Counted from the first letter of the stretch, positions 8,061 to 18,729 are shown. The stretch is 64,000 bases of DNA from Sinisalibacter lacisalsi (GCF_014640115.1 NZ_BMGI01000002.1:702288-766287), one strand, 5' to 3'. The notes: generated from the sequence alone by a model not told the origin. A program made the numbers and translations.

Positions 8061-8840
8061 TCAGATGGTCGCGTTCACCTCGCCGCCATCGGCGAGGATG
8101 TTCTGCCCGACGATGAAGGCCGCCTGTTGCGAGCACAGGAACGCGCAAGCGGCGCCGAATTCCTCGGGCGTGCCGTCGCGCCCCACCGGGTTGGTGGCGA
8201 GGCGTTGGGCCTTCTGCGTGTCGATGCTGATGCCCTTGAGCTCGGCGTTGCGGGCGTCCATCGTGCGGATGCGGTCGGTGTCATGCGAGCCGGGCAGCAG
8301 GTTGTTGATCGTCACCCCCGAATGCGCAACCTGCCGCGCGGTGCCGGCCACGAAGCCGGTCAACCCGGCGCGCGCCGAGTTCGAAAGGCCCAGCGCCGCC
8401 AGCGGCGCCTTGACCGCGCGGCTGGTGATGTTGATCACGCGGCCCCAGCCGCGCGCCATCATCCCCGGCACCAGCGCCTGGATCAGCGCCACCGGGGTGA
8501 GCATGTTGGCGTCGAGCGCGGCGATGAAGTCGTCGCGGTCCCAGTCCGTCCAGGTGCCCGGCGGCGGACCCCCGGCGTTGGTGACGAGGATATCCACCTC
8601 GCCGGCCACCGCGAGCACCTCGGCGCGGCCTGCCTCGGTGGTGATATCGGCGGCTACAGTCTCGACCGGAACGCCGAAACGGTCACGAATCTCCGCCGCC
8701 GTCGCCTCGAGCGCCTCGGCGCCGCGCGCGTTCAGCACGAGGCTCACCCCCTCGCCTGCCAGCGCCTCGGCACAGCCGCGCCCTAGGCCTTTGGAGGAGG
8801 CGCAGACCAGCGCCCGTTTCCCACGTAATCCGAAGTCCAT
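8061..8840 (-). CDS. Short-chain dehydrogenase/reductase with non-canonical active site
   Basis: A 259-residue Rossmann-fold protein of the SDR superfamily. The start is at 8840, 7-8 bp after a GGGAGAG ribosome site. The nucleotide-binding loop reads CASSKGLGRG, with Ala where the usual TGxxxGxG has its first Gly; the NAG motif is present (VTNAGGPPPG). The catalytic Tyr-x-x-x-Lys is absent: the aligned stretch is SNSARAGL, placing Ser and Arg there. This matches a known SDR subgroup labelled beta-ketoacyl-ACP reductase-like that lacks the usual tetrad. Substrate and activity are unknown. Confidence 0.85.
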   Translation of the reverse strand: MDFGLRGKRALVCASSKGLGRGCAEALAGEGVSLVLNARGAEALEATAAEIRDRFGVPVETVAADITTEAGRAEVLAVAGEVDILVTNAGGPPPGTWTDWDRDDFIAALDANMLTPVALIQALVPGMMARGWGRVINITSRAVKAPLAALGLSNSARAGLTGFVAGTARQVAHSGVTINNLLPGSHDTDRIRTMDARNAELKGISIDTQKAQRLATNPVGRDGTPEEFGAACAFLCSQQAAFIVGQNILADGGEVNATI

Positions 8841-9014
8841 CGCCATCTCTCCCGCGTTGTTCACCTTCGCCTAGCAAAGGCCGAGCGATTCGCCCATGCC
8901 GGGGGGTGGTTGCCGGCGGCGCGACAATCCTCTGCGCAGCGCCGCACCTGGCCCTGGACCGGCAACAATTCGCCATGCGCGACAGGCCGGGATCGCTTTG
9001 TTTTCATGCCTTCG

Positions 9015-9043
9015 TTGACCCGATCGCCGCCGAAGCATAGGAT
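9015..9043 (+). promoter_or_regulatory. Candidate sigma70-type promoter of the Hint-domain gene
   Basis: TTGACC (9015-9020), a 17-bp spacer and TAGGAT (9038-9043). The -35 matches five of six consensus bases and the -10 four of six. The implied transcript start is about 30 bp before the Hint gene. Confidence 0.55.
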
Positions 9044-9078
9044 CTCATGGCTGCGGTGGGGGCCGCGTGGGAGCTGTC

Positions 9079-10098
9079 ATGTCATTTCAACCGATCCAGG
9101 TCGAGTTGCCGGTCCGGCATATCTCGGTGTTCCCGGCCGAGGCCTTTCGCGCCATTCATGGCGTGAACGAGGGCGATCCGCTCACCGATGCGTCGGACCT
9201 CCTGCACGAAGACATCTACGCGCTCGACGAAGACGCCCAGCCGCTGCGGCTCGGGCTGGCCTCGGATGGCACGCCGGTGTTCCGCGTTGCCGCCGGCAGT
9301 GCCACCGGCCGGCCCGGCGCGCCGGTCCACCTCGACAGCCTGCTCACCTTCATGGGGCCGGCGGGAGAAACCCGCGAGGCGCTGGTTTTCGTCGAGGTCG
9401 ATGCCGCCACGGGCACGATCTCGCAGGTTTACCTCCACCCGCTCGCCCCGTTCGCGGCGAAGGCCGGTTACACCCTTGTCACCGTCGAGCACGAGGCGGC
9501 CGCCGCGCGGCTCGCCGCCACCGCCACCGTTGCCTTCACCCGCGGCACCCAGATCACCATGGCCGATGGCCGCCAGGTGCCGATCGAGGCGATCCGCCCC
9601 GGCGACAAGGTGCTCACCCGCGATTCCGGCCCGCAGGCGGTGCGCTGGACCGGGGTTCAGACCCTGCGCGCCACCGGCGCCTTCGCGCCGATCACCATCG
9701 CCCCGGGCACGCTCAACAACACCGGCAGGCTGGTGGTCAGCCCGAACCACCGGCTGTTCATCTACCAGCGCGTCGACGCGCTCGGCGCCGGACGCAAGGA
9801 GATCCTCGTCAAGGCCGGGCTCCTGGTGAACGGCACCAGCGTGACGCAGGAGCCGGGCGGCTTCGTGGATTATTTCCAGATCCTGTTCGACAAGCACGAG
9901 ATCATCTACGCCGAGGGCATCGCCGCCGAGAGCCTCTTCGTCGACACCACGACAAGGCCGGTTCTGCCCGAGGAAGTGGCAAGGCGGCTGCAGGACCGGC
10001 CCGAAAGCGCGCGTCTGCCCGGTCACGAACTGGGCGAGGCCGATCTGGCGCGCAGCGCGAGCGCGGTCGCGATGCTCAAGCGCATCTCGGCGCTCTGA
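9079..10098 (+). CDS. Hint-domain protein lacking the usual N-terminal cysteine
   Basis: A 339-residue protein. The N-terminal 145 residues have no recognised domain. From about residue 151 comes a Hint (hedgehog/intein) domain of the type widespread in Rhodobacteraceae: VAFTRGTQI, then VPIEAIRPGDKVLTRD, and later VSPNHRLF with the conserved His (about 224). The first block normally starts with Cys (CFTPGT-like), the nucleophile for self-processing. Here Ala152 stands in that place. Autoprocessing is therefore unlikely unless another nucleophile serves. No RTX repeats are visible. The start at 9079 follows a GGGAG site. Confidence 0.85.
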   Translation: MSFQPIQVELPVRHISVFPAEAFRAIHGVNEGDPLTDASDLLHEDIYALDEDAQPLRLGLASDGTPVFRVAAGSATGRPGAPVHLDSLLTFMGPAGETREALVFVEVDAATGTISQVYLHPLAPFAAKAGYTLVTVEHEAAAARLAATATVAFTRGTQITMADGRQVPIEAIRPGDKVLTRDSGPQAVRWTGVQTLRATGAFAPITIAPGTLNNTGRLVVSPNHRLFIYQRVDALGAGRKEILVKAGLLVNGTSVTQEPGGFVDYFQILFDKHEIIYAEGIAAESLFVDTTTRPVLPEEVARRLQDRPESARLPGHELGEADLARSASAVAMLKRISAL

Positions 10099-10167
10099 AA
10101 CCGCGCCGGTCCCCGCCCGGCCCTGTCGCGCTTGCCGCGCCCCCCCGCCTCGCTTATATCCGCGGCC

Positions 10168-11778
<1,611 letters not shown>

Positions 11779-11782
11779 ACCC

Positions 11783-12505
11783 GTGCAGGAACGCTATCTC
11801 GGCGACAGCCACGATTTCCTGAAATACGCCGTTCTGAAGGCGTTGCACGCCGGGCTTGGCGGACCCGTGGGGCTGAACTGGTATCTCACCCACCCCGAGA
11901 CGGTCGACCCGTGCGGCAATGGAGACGGCGAGAAGCGCCATCACCTCACCCAGCCGGTCTGGCGCAACTGCGACCCCGATCTCCTGGCCGGGATGGCGGC
12001 GTTTTCCGATCCTTCCGGCCGCACGCTTGCGCGTTTCGAGGCGAGCGACATCCTGCCCGCCGATACGCGATATATGTCGGACCCGGTGCCGACCGACCGC
12101 GACGCTCGGGCAGACTGGCATCGCCGCGCCCTCGACCTGCTCGCGCCCTGCACGGCCGTTTTCCTGGATCCCGATAACGGCTTCGAAGTGCGCTCGATGA
12201 CCCGAAAGCGCAGCCCGAAATACGCACTCTTCGAGGAAGTGCACGCCTACCGCGCGAGGGGTCAGGCGGTGGTCACGATCCAGTTCGCGCCCCGGCGTCC
12301 GCTGGCCGACGTGGCGCGCGAGATGCTCGCCCGCCACAGCACGGCATTCCCCGAAGACCGCGGGTTGGCGATGTTGCGCGGGCGCAGCGCCCCGAACATC
12401 CTGCTACAGCTGGCGGCACCGCCCGCCCGGCAAAACGCCTTGCGCGAGGCGTTGGACGCGCTTGTCCACCGCCTGCCCGGCAAACTCGAATGGATCGCCG
12501 CATGA
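11783..12505 (+). CDS. Uncharacterised protein with YLGDSHDFLKY and FLDPDNG motifs
   Basis: A 240-residue soluble protein of unknown function starting at GTG, four bases after the prfC stop. The N-terminal YLGDSHDFLKYAVLKAL, then GLNWYLTHP, and central VFLDPDNGFEV are features of a widespread hypothetical family that I recall without a characterised member. The FLDPDNG strand end resembles the acidic loops of Rossmann-like nucleotide or methyltransferase folds, but no SAM motif is convincing. The stop overlaps the next start (ATGA), so the two are probably translated together and with prfC. Confidence 0.75.
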   Translation: MQERYLGDSHDFLKYAVLKALHAGLGGPVGLNWYLTHPETVDPCGNGDGEKRHHLTQPVWRNCDPDLLAGMAAFSDPSGRTLARFEASDILPADTRYMSDPVPTDRDARADWHRRALDLLAPCTAVFLDPDNGFEVRSMTRKRSPKYALFEEVHAYRARGQAVVTIQFAPRRPLADVAREMLARHSTAFPEDRGLAMLRGRSAPNILLQLAAPPARQNALREALDALVHRLPGKLEWIAA

Positions 12506-13005
12506 CCACCGCCATCCCGCGCAAGATCGTCGCCGAGGCCCTTGGGGTCGACGAGGCCAGCCTGCCTCCCGGCGACCTGCCGCTCGACCGGCTCGCCGCG
12601 CGCTTTCTCGCCTACCTGCGCGCCGGCGACGGGGAATCCCCGGCCCCCGCCACGCACCCCGACGCATGGACCGTCGCCCTTTTCGACGCGCTGGTGCGCG
12701 ATCACCCCGGCCCCGCGCTCGCCGCGATCCGCGCCGCGCTCGCGGCCTGCGCAAGCCCCGAGGACGTGGCGATGGTGGCCGCCGGCCCGCTCGAAGACGC
12801 GATCGGCGCGCAGGGGTCGGCGCTGATCGACGAGATCGAGCACCTCGCCGCCACCGCGCCGCGCTTCGCCTATGCGCTCACCGGGGTCTGGCCGGGCGAA
12901 CCCGGCGCCGCGCCGCTCCTCTGGGCGAGGATCGAGGCGGCGCGGGCGGGTGTTCCCGGCCTCGACGACGGCGCGCCGCTGCCGCCCGCCGACGGGCTGG
13001 GCTGA
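12502..13005 (+). CDS. Uncharacterised protein (DUF6869-like)
   Basis: A 167-residue protein whose ATG overlaps the stop of the preceding gene. It is Ala-rich and helical. The central VAAGPLEDAIGAQG followed by IEHLAATAPRFAYALTGVW resembles a small domain family that I recall as DUF6869. No catalytic motif is evident. It is the third gene of the prfC transcription unit and converges on the OsmC-family gene. Confidence 0.65.
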   Translation: MTTAIPRKIVAEALGVDEASLPPGDLPLDRLAARFLAYLRAGDGESPAPATHPDAWTVALFDALVRDHPGPALAAIRAALAACASPEDVAMVAAGPLEDAIGAQGSALIDEIEHLAATAPRFAYALTGVWPGEPGAAPLLWARIEAARAGVPGLDDGAPLPPADGLG

Positions 13006-13015
13006 GCTGAGCCGG

Positions 13016-13435
13016 TCAGGCCAGCTTGGCGTCCATCGTGATCTCGCAGCCGAGCAGTTGCGAGATCGGGCAGCCGGTCTCGGCGGCTTCGGCCGCTTTG
13101 AGGATCGCCGCCTCGTCACCCGGCGCCTTGATCGTGGTTTCGAGATGCGCGTTCACGATCTTCGGGCCATCCTCCATCGACAGCGAGATCGTCGAGCGGG
13201 TTTCGATCCGCTCGGCGGTGATCCCCTGTTCGGCGAGGATGTTGGCGAGCGCCATCGAAAAGCAGGCGGCATGGGCCGCGCCGATCAGCTCTTCGGGGTT
13301 GGTGCCCGGCTTGTCTTCGAACCGTTCGCGAAAATCGTAGGCCACGCCGTCGAGCACGCCACTCTGCGACGAAAGATGCCCCTGCCCGTCTTTCAACGTG
13401 CCTTCCCAGATCGCGCTTCCGTGTTTCCTGATCAT
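13016..13435 (-). CDS. OsmC-family peroxidase
   Basis: A 139-residue thiol peroxidase of the OsmC/Ohr superfamily, which reduces organic hydroperoxides. Both redox cysteines are present: one in HAACFSMAL and one in TGCPISQLLG. The N-terminal RKHGSAIWEGTLKDG and LSSQSGVLDG favour OsmC over Ohr. The start at 13435 (MIRKHG) is chosen because the nine residues further upstream are not family-like; GGAGG precedes it. Confidence 0.92.
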   Translation of the reverse strand: MIRKHGSAIWEGTLKDGQGHLSSQSGVLDGVAYDFRERFEDKPGTNPEELIGAAHAACFSMALANILAEQGITAERIETRSTISLSMEDGPKIVNAHLETTIKAPGDEAAILKAAEAAETGCPISQLLGCEITMDAKLA

Positions 13436-13648
13436 GTCGTCCTCCTGTTCGCTATGCCCCATTGTGCCGCCCGCACCACCGCCCCTGTCAAGAGCCGCCG
13501 CCGTGATCGCCGCGCAACGCCGATCTCCTTGACCTTTCCGCGCTCGCCCGGTAATGCGTCACACATCAAGACGCCCCGGCAATCCGGCCGGGCGGGCCGC
13601 GCTGATTTTGCGGCCAGTTGCGCCGCGAACCCAGACGAAAGGCACCAC

Positions 13649-15106
13649 TTGACCAAATTCTCCGAACTCAACCTGAGCCCGAAAGTTCTCAAGGCCGTCG
13701 AAGAGGCAGGCTACGAGACCCCGACCCCGATTCAGGAAGGCGCGATCCCGCCGGCCCTCGAGGGCCGCGACGTGCTCGGCATCGCCCAGACCGGCACCGG
13801 CAAGACGGCCTCCTTCGTGCTGCCGATGATCACCCAGCTCGCCCGCGGCCGCGCCCGGGCGCGGATGCCGCGCAGCCTCGTGCTCTGCCCCACCCGCGAG
13901 CTCGCCGCGCAGGTTGCCGAGAACTTCGAGAACTACGCCAAGTACGTGAAGCTCACCAAGGCGCTGCTGATCGGCGGCGTCAGCTTCAAGGAACAGGATC
14001 AGCTGATCGACCGCGGCGTCGACGTTCTGATCGCAACGCCGGGCCGCCTGCTCGACCATTTCGAGCGCGGCAAGCTCTTGCTCACCGGCGTGCAGATCAT
14101 GGTGGTCGATGAGGCCGACCGGATGCTCGACATGGGCTTCATCCCCGATATCGAGCGCATCTTCGGCCTCGTGCCCTTCACCCGGCAAACGCTGTTCTTC
14201 TCCGCCACCATGGCGCCGGAGATCGAGCGCATCACCAATACCTTCCTCTCCAGCCCCGCCCGCGTCGAAGTGGCCCGCCAGGCCACCGCCTCGGCGACGA
14301 TCGAACAGGCGCTGGTGATGTTCAAACCCTCGCGCCGCGACCGCGCGGCGACCGAGAAGCGCGCCGTGCTGCGCGCGCTCATCGACGCCGAGGGCGAGGC
14401 CTGCACCAACGCCATCATCTTCTGCAACCGCAAGACGGACGTGGATATCGTCGCCAAGAGCCTCAAGAAGGGCGGCTACAATGCCGAACCGATCCACGGC
14501 GATCTCGACCAGTCCAAGCGCACGGCGGTGCTTCAGGGGTTCCGAGACGGCACGATCCGCTACCTCTGTGCCTCCGACGTCGCCGCGCGCGGGCTCGACA
14601 TCCCGAACGTGAGCCACATCTTCAACTTCGACGTACCGAGCCACGCCGAAGACTACATCCACCGCATCGGCCGCACCGGCCGCGCCGGGCGCTCGGGCAA
14701 GACCTTCATGATCTGCGAGCCGCGCGACGAAAAGAACCTCGACGCGGTCGAACGCCTGATCGAGGGCCCCATTCCCCGCGTCGCCAACCCGCTTGGCGGC
14801 GGCCAGGACACGGCAGCCGAAGGCGCGCCGGCACCGCAGCCGGAACCCGAAGCGCCGCAGGCGGAAAAGAAACCGTCCTCGCGCAGCCGCAGCCGCAGCC
14901 GCAAACCCGCCGAGGAAGCTCCCGCAGCAGCCCCGGCACCGGCCCAAACGCCGGCACCGGCTGAGGAGGCCCCTGTGCGCGAAGAAAAACCGGCAAGCCG
15001 CCCGCGCTCTTCGGGCCGCGGCAAGGGCGACGACAAAGCCGTCGTCGGCATGGGCGACCACCTGCCCGGCTTCATCGCCCTGAGCTTCGAAGACCGGCGC
15101 GGCTGA
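13649..15106 (+). CDS. rhlE: DEAD-box RNA helicase, RhlE type
   Basis: An ATP-dependent RNA helicase for ribosome assembly, RNA decay or cold adaptation. I place the start at TTG 13649 (reading M-TKFSELNLS), preceded by GAAAGG; the frame runs far upstream but without conserved sequence or a better start. Motifs: Q motif GYETPTPIQ, Walker A AQTGTGKT (46-53), PTRELA, TPGR, DEAD (154-157), SAT (185-187), and the C-terminal RGLDIPN and HRIGRTGRAGR. From about residue 390 a tail rich in Pro, Glu, Ala and RSRSRSR repeats probably binds RNA or partners. Confidence 0.93.
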   Translation: MTKFSELNLSPKVLKAVEEAGYETPTPIQEGAIPPALEGRDVLGIAQTGTGKTASFVLPMITQLARGRARARMPRSLVLCPTRELAAQVAENFENYAKYVKLTKALLIGGVSFKEQDQLIDRGVDVLIATPGRLLDHFERGKLLLTGVQIMVVDEADRMLDMGFIPDIERIFGLVPFTRQTLFFSATMAPEIERITNTFLSSPARVEVARQATASATIEQALVMFKPSRRDRAATEKRAVLRALIDAEGEACTNAIIFCNRKTDVDIVAKSLKKGGYNAEPIHGDLDQSKRTAVLQGFRDGTIRYLCASDVAARGLDIPNVSHIFNFDVPSHAEDYIHRIGRTGRAGRSGKTFMICEPRDEKNLDAVERLIEGPIPRVANPLGGGQDTAAEGAPAPQPEPEAPQAEKKPSSRSRSRSRKPAEEAPAAAPAPAQTPAPAEEAPVREEKPASRPRSSGRGKGDDKAVVGMGDHLPGFIALSFEDRRG

Positions 15107-15190
15107 ACAGCCTCCCGCCTGTGGTAACCTTTTGTTTCGGTCCCGGTGCGATACTGCGGGTGAACCCCCCGCGAATCGCAAGGAGGCCGC

Positions 15191-15511
15191 ATGAACCAGA
15201 TCCAGCCGGACCAGCGCGCCCGCAAGCGCACCAGCTGCAGCAACCGGATCGAACTCCTTTTCGGTGAACACCGGCTGCCGGCCGAACTTCTCAACATCTC
15301 CTTCGCCGGTTTCCAAGCCCGCCTCGCCCCCGGCAGCGCCGGGGCGGACCTCGCCGCACTCGAGGCCGTGCGGTTCGAAGGCCTGCCGGCTGTCTCGGCC
15401 TCGGTGGTCTGGCACCACGGCGAGACCTTGGGCGCCGCCTTCGATGCGCCCGAAAAGGCCGGGCCGGTGATCGCCGGCTTCATCGAGCTTTTCGTGCCAC
15501 CGGAAGGCTAG
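15191..15511 (+). CDS. PilZ-domain protein
   Basis: A 106-residue single-domain protein. PilZ domains bind cyclic di-GMP through RxxxR and a downstream D/NxSxxG. Here RARKRTSCSNR is at residues 9-19 and NISFAGF about 25 residues later, matching the pattern. AAGGAGG precedes the start. The upstream region contains TGCGATACT, an extended -10-like element also found before the ftsB-like gene. The partner or output is not visible. Confidence 0.8.
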   Translation: MNQIQPDQRARKRTSCSNRIELLFGEHRLPAELLNISFAGFQARLAPGSAGADLAALEAVRFEGLPAVSASVVWHHGETLGAAFDAPEKAGPVIAGFIELFVPPEG

Positions 15512-15517
15512 CCAGCC

Positions 15518-17182
15518 TCAGCCCTCCAGCCGGCTGACCACCACCGTCACCTCGGGTTTGCGGCCGATCTCGTCCTGCGTGACCTTCTTGGTGATCCGCA
15601 CCAACTCGTCCTCGACCGCGGCGTCGTCGCGCAGGGTCCGGGCCTTGGCCCGCATCAGGAACTGGCCGAGATCCTGCTCCAGCACGTCGACCAGCGCCGC
15701 GCGCGACCGGCCGGTTTCGGGCAGGCCCATGGTTTCGACCCAGGGCTCTCCCAGCGCCTCGTTCCCCTCGAGGATGACGTTCACCATCACATGCCCATTC
15801 AGCGCCAGCCGGATCCGGTCGCGCACCACGCCATCGAGCGCGCCGATCAGAATATCGCCGTCGAGATAAACCCGCTCGGCTTCGACATGCTCCACGATAT
15901 GCGGCCGCGCCCCGGTCAGGTCGCAGACCGCGCCGTTCACCACCACCAGCGAGACGCGGCCGTTGGCCTCCGCCAGCTTGGCGTGCTCGCGCAGGTGGCG
16001 GTGCTCCCCATGCATCGGGATCACGCATTCGGGGTTCACCAGCGCGTGCACCCGCTCCAGATCGGGGCGGTTGGCATGGCCCGAAACGTGATAGCGATCG
16101 TCCTCGGCGACGATATCCACCCCCATCTCGGAAAACGCGTTCATCGTGCGGATCACGCCGCGCTCGTTGCCGGGAATGGTCTTGGAGGAAAACAGGAAGG
16201 TATCGCCCTCGTTCATCTCCAGCCCGAGATACTTGCCGCGGCTGAGCTGCGCCGAGGCGGCGCGGCGCTCGCCCTGGCTGCCGGTCACGATCAGCATCAG
16301 GTTTTCACGCGGGAGGTCGCGCGCGTCTTCCGGCGTGATGGTGTGCGGGAAGGCATCGACCACGCCGGTTTTTTCCGCCACCTCGACCATCCGCCGCATC
16401 GCCCGGCCGAGCAGGCAGACCGAGCGGCCGGCGGCCAGCCCGGCCTCGGCGAGGGTTTTCACCCGGGCGACGTTGGAGGCGAAGGTGGTGGCCACCACCA
16501 TGTGCGGCGCCGCGGCCACGAGCTTGCGGATCGGGTCTTTCAACTCGGCCTCGGACCGGCCGGGATGATGCGAGAACACGTTGGTGGAATCGCAGACCAG
16601 CGCGCGCACCCGGCCCTTGGTGGCCTCGCGCCAGAGCCCCTCGTCCCAGGGCTCACCCACGCCCGGGGCGGTGTCGAGCTTGAAGTCGCCGGTGTGCACG
16701 ATCCGGCCGGCGGGGGTGTCGATCACCAGCGCCGCGCTTTCCGGGATCGAGTGCGAAACCGGCAGAAATGCCACCTTGAACGGCCCCGCCTCGATCCGCT
16801 CGGGCCAGGCGCCGACGATCTCCACGTTGGCCGGGTCCTGCCCCGCTTCCTCGAACTTAAGCTGCGCCAGGTGCCCGGTGAAGCTGCGCGCGTAAACCGG
16901 CGCGCGCAGGTCGGGCCAGAGCCGCCCCACCGCGCCGACGTGGTCTTCGTGCGCATGTGTGATGAAGATCGCCTCGATCCGCTCGGCGTTGTCGCGCAGA
17001 AAGCCGATATCGGGCAGGATCAGGTTGACCCCGGGCGTGGTGTCCATGTCGGGAAAGGTCACCCCGAGGTCGACGACGATCAGCCGCTCCTCGCCGGGGG
17101 CGCCGTAGCCGTAGACATAGGCGTTCATGCCGATCTCCCCCGCACCGCCGAGGGGAAGGTAGATCAGCCGGTTCTTGCTCAT
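15518..17182 (-). CDS. rnj: Ribonuclease J
   Basis: A metallo-beta-lactamase/beta-CASP nuclease with 5'-3' exo- and endonuclease activity in mRNA turnover and rRNA processing. The 554 residues begin MSKNRLIYLPLGGAGEIGMN. The two-metal site is HAHEDH (residues 76-81), with further ligands in PVSHSIPE and HTGDFKLD, and beta-CASP elements in GSQGE and SGHA. Its ATG overlaps the coaX stop (ATGA). Last gene of the long nuo-birA-coaX-rnj run. Confidence 0.95.
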   Translation of the reverse strand: MSKNRLIYLPLGGAGEIGMNAYVYGYGAPGEERLIVVDLGVTFPDMDTTPGVNLILPDIGFLRDNAERIEAIFITHAHEDHVGAVGRLWPDLRAPVYARSFTGHLAQLKFEEAGQDPANVEIVGAWPERIEAGPFKVAFLPVSHSIPESAALVIDTPAGRIVHTGDFKLDTAPGVGEPWDEGLWREATKGRVRALVCDSTNVFSHHPGRSEAELKDPIRKLVAAAPHMVVATTFASNVARVKTLAEAGLAAGRSVCLLGRAMRRMVEVAEKTGVVDAFPHTITPEDARDLPRENLMLIVTGSQGERRAASAQLSRGKYLGLEMNEGDTFLFSSKTIPGNERGVIRTMNAFSEMGVDIVAEDDRYHVSGHANRPDLERVHALVNPECVIPMHGEHRHLREHAKLAEANGRVSLVVVNGAVCDLTGARPHIVEHVEAERVYLDGDILIGALDGVVRDRIRLALNGHVMVNVILEGNEALGEPWVETMGLPETGRSRAALVDVLEQDLGQFLMRAKARTLRDDAAVEDELVRITKKVTQDEIGRKPEVTVVVSRLEG

Positions 17183-17958
17183 GGGTTGCCCTGCTCTTTG
17201 TTGTATTGATGAATTTTCACGAGGCCGTGCATCGTGAGATTGTCGGCGAAATGGTCGAACACCGGGGCGTGGCTCTGGAACAGCGGCGCGAGGCCGCCAG
17301 TGCCGACCACCGTCATCGGCCGGCCGTGCTCCTCGATGATCCGCGCCGAGATTTCCTTGATCAGCCCGACGTAGCCCCAGAAGATGCCCGATTGCATGCA
17401 GGCCACGGTATTGGTGCCGATCACGCGGTCGGGATAGGTGATGTCGACATGCGGCAGCGCCGCCGCCGCCATGTGCAGCGCCTCGAGGCTGAGGTTCACC
17501 CCCGGCGCGATCACCCCGCCGATATAGGCGCCGTCGCTGTCGACCACGTCGAAGGTGGTGGCGGTGCCGAAATCGACGACGATGATGTCGCCGCCGTAAA
17601 GATCGTGCCCGGCCACGGTGTTGACCAGCCGGTCGGGGCCGACTTGCGTGCCCGCATCCACCCGCACGTCGACCGGCAACAGGCACTCGGGCTTGCCGAC
17701 GACAAGCGGGCGCAGGCCGAAGTAGCGGTCGGCGAAGACGCGCAGGTTGAACACCACGCGCGGCACGGTGGAGGAGATCACCACGCCCTTGATGTCGGGG
17801 GTGATGCCGTGGTGACGGGTGAGCGTGTCCCACCAGACAAAATACTGGTCGGCGGTGCGCTGGTGCTCGGTCGAGGTGCGCAGGGTGGCGAGAAACTTCT
17901 CGCCGTCCCAGATCGAGAACACGGTGTTGGTATTGCCGCAGTCGATGGCGAGAAGCAT
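17179..17958 (-). CDS. coaX: Type III pantothenate kinase
   Basis: Phosphorylates pantothenate, the first step of CoA synthesis; type III enzymes are not feedback-inhibited by CoA. The start at 17958 gives 259 residues, beginning MLLAIDCGNTNT, the phosphate-binding Asp plus GNT motif. Further family motifs are GPDRLVN, VVDFGTATT and GGVIAPG. It lies between birA and rnj, an order conserved in many alphaproteobacteria downstream of nuoN. Confidence 0.95.
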   Translation of the reverse strand: MLLAIDCGNTNTVFSIWDGEKFLATLRTSTEHQRTADQYFVWWDTLTRHHGITPDIKGVVISSTVPRVVFNLRVFADRYFGLRPLVVGKPECLLPVDVRVDAGTQVGPDRLVNTVAGHDLYGGDIIVVDFGTATTFDVVDSDGAYIGGVIAPGVNLSLEALHMAAAALPHVDITYPDRVIGTNTVACMQSGIFWGYVGLIKEISARIIEEHGRPMTVVGTGGLAPLFQSHAPVFDHFADNLTMHGLVKIHQYNKEQGNP

Positions 17959-17968
17959 GCCTGCCCCT

Positions 17969-18712
17969 TCAGAAAAAAATGTCGCCCGCCGCGATGCGGT
18001 GCAGGCCGTGCGGCGTTGATAGGACAAGTTGCCCTGCCTCGTCCACCTCACGCATGACGCCCGTGATCTCGCTGCTCGTAAGGCGCGCGGTGACGGTCTC
18101 GCCAAGCCGGGCGGCGCGGGCGAGCCAGGCGGTGCGGATCGGCGCAAAGCCGAGATCGGCGAATTGCGCCTCCCAATGGGCATAGGCGGGGGCGAGGGCT
18201 TCGAGGAAATCGCCGGGCGGCACGGTCAGCCCGGTTTCGCCCGCGAGCGAGACCGGGCGCAGCGCGCCGGGCTCCACCTCGTCCGCCGCCGGCGCCTCGG
18301 CGAGGTTGACGCCGATGCCGATCGCCAGCCCCGAAAGCCGCCCACCCGCCGGCCGGCCTTCGAGCAGGATGCCCGCCACCTTGCCGCCGTTCAGCAGCAC
18401 GTCGTTCGGCCATTTCAGCGCGAAGGACTCGGCCCGCCCGGTGAGGGCGGCAAAGGCGTCGAACAGCGCCAGCGCGGCGACGAAGGAGCGCAGCGGCGCG
18501 GCTTCGGGCGCGACGCGTGGCAACACCAGGGTTGCGGCGAAATTGCCCTCGGGGTTCGCCCAGGCCCGGCCCCGGCGCCCGCGCGCGGCGGTCTGCCGGG
18601 TCGCGGTGATCCAGGTCGGGCCTGACATTTCGCCGAACCGGCGCGCGGCCTCGTCGAGCGTGGAGCCGACTTCACCGAGCGGCACGTGCGCGTATCCCGG
18701 CGGCCAGTTCAT
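17969..18712 (-). CDS. birA: Biotin-[acetyl-CoA-carboxylase] ligase
   Basis: Activates biotin as biotinyl-AMP and attaches it to the biotin carboxyl carrier protein. The start at MNWPPGY (18712) gives 247 residues. The adenylate-binding loop GRRGRAW is at 45-51 and the catalytic segment ALKWPNDVLLNG follows. There is no N-terminal helix-turn-helix, so this is a catalytic-only (group I) enzyme that cannot repress biotin genes itself. It sits between nuoN and coaX after a hairpin-rich spacer. The window also carries bioY at 42.8-43.4 kb. Confidence 0.92.
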   Translation of the reverse strand: MNWPPGYAHVPLGEVGSTLDEAARRFGEMSGPTWITATRQTAARGRRGRAWANPEGNFAATLVLPRVAPEAAPLRSFVAALALFDAFAALTGRAESFALKWPNDVLLNGGKVAGILLEGRPAGGRLSGLAIGIGVNLAEAPAADEVEPGALRPVSLAGETGLTVPPGDFLEALAPAYAHWEAQFADLGFAPIRTAWLARAARLGETVTARLTSSEITGVMREVDEAGQLVLSTPHGLHRIAAGDIFF

Positions 18713-18729
18713 CGCTGCCGCCGGGAGCA

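Noticed and set aside
12872-13648. Upstream in-frame extension of the DEAD-box helicase
   Set aside because: It overlaps the preceding gene and the whole OsmC gene in antisense and lacks conserved residues; the TTG at 13649 has a ribosome site and the family N-terminus.
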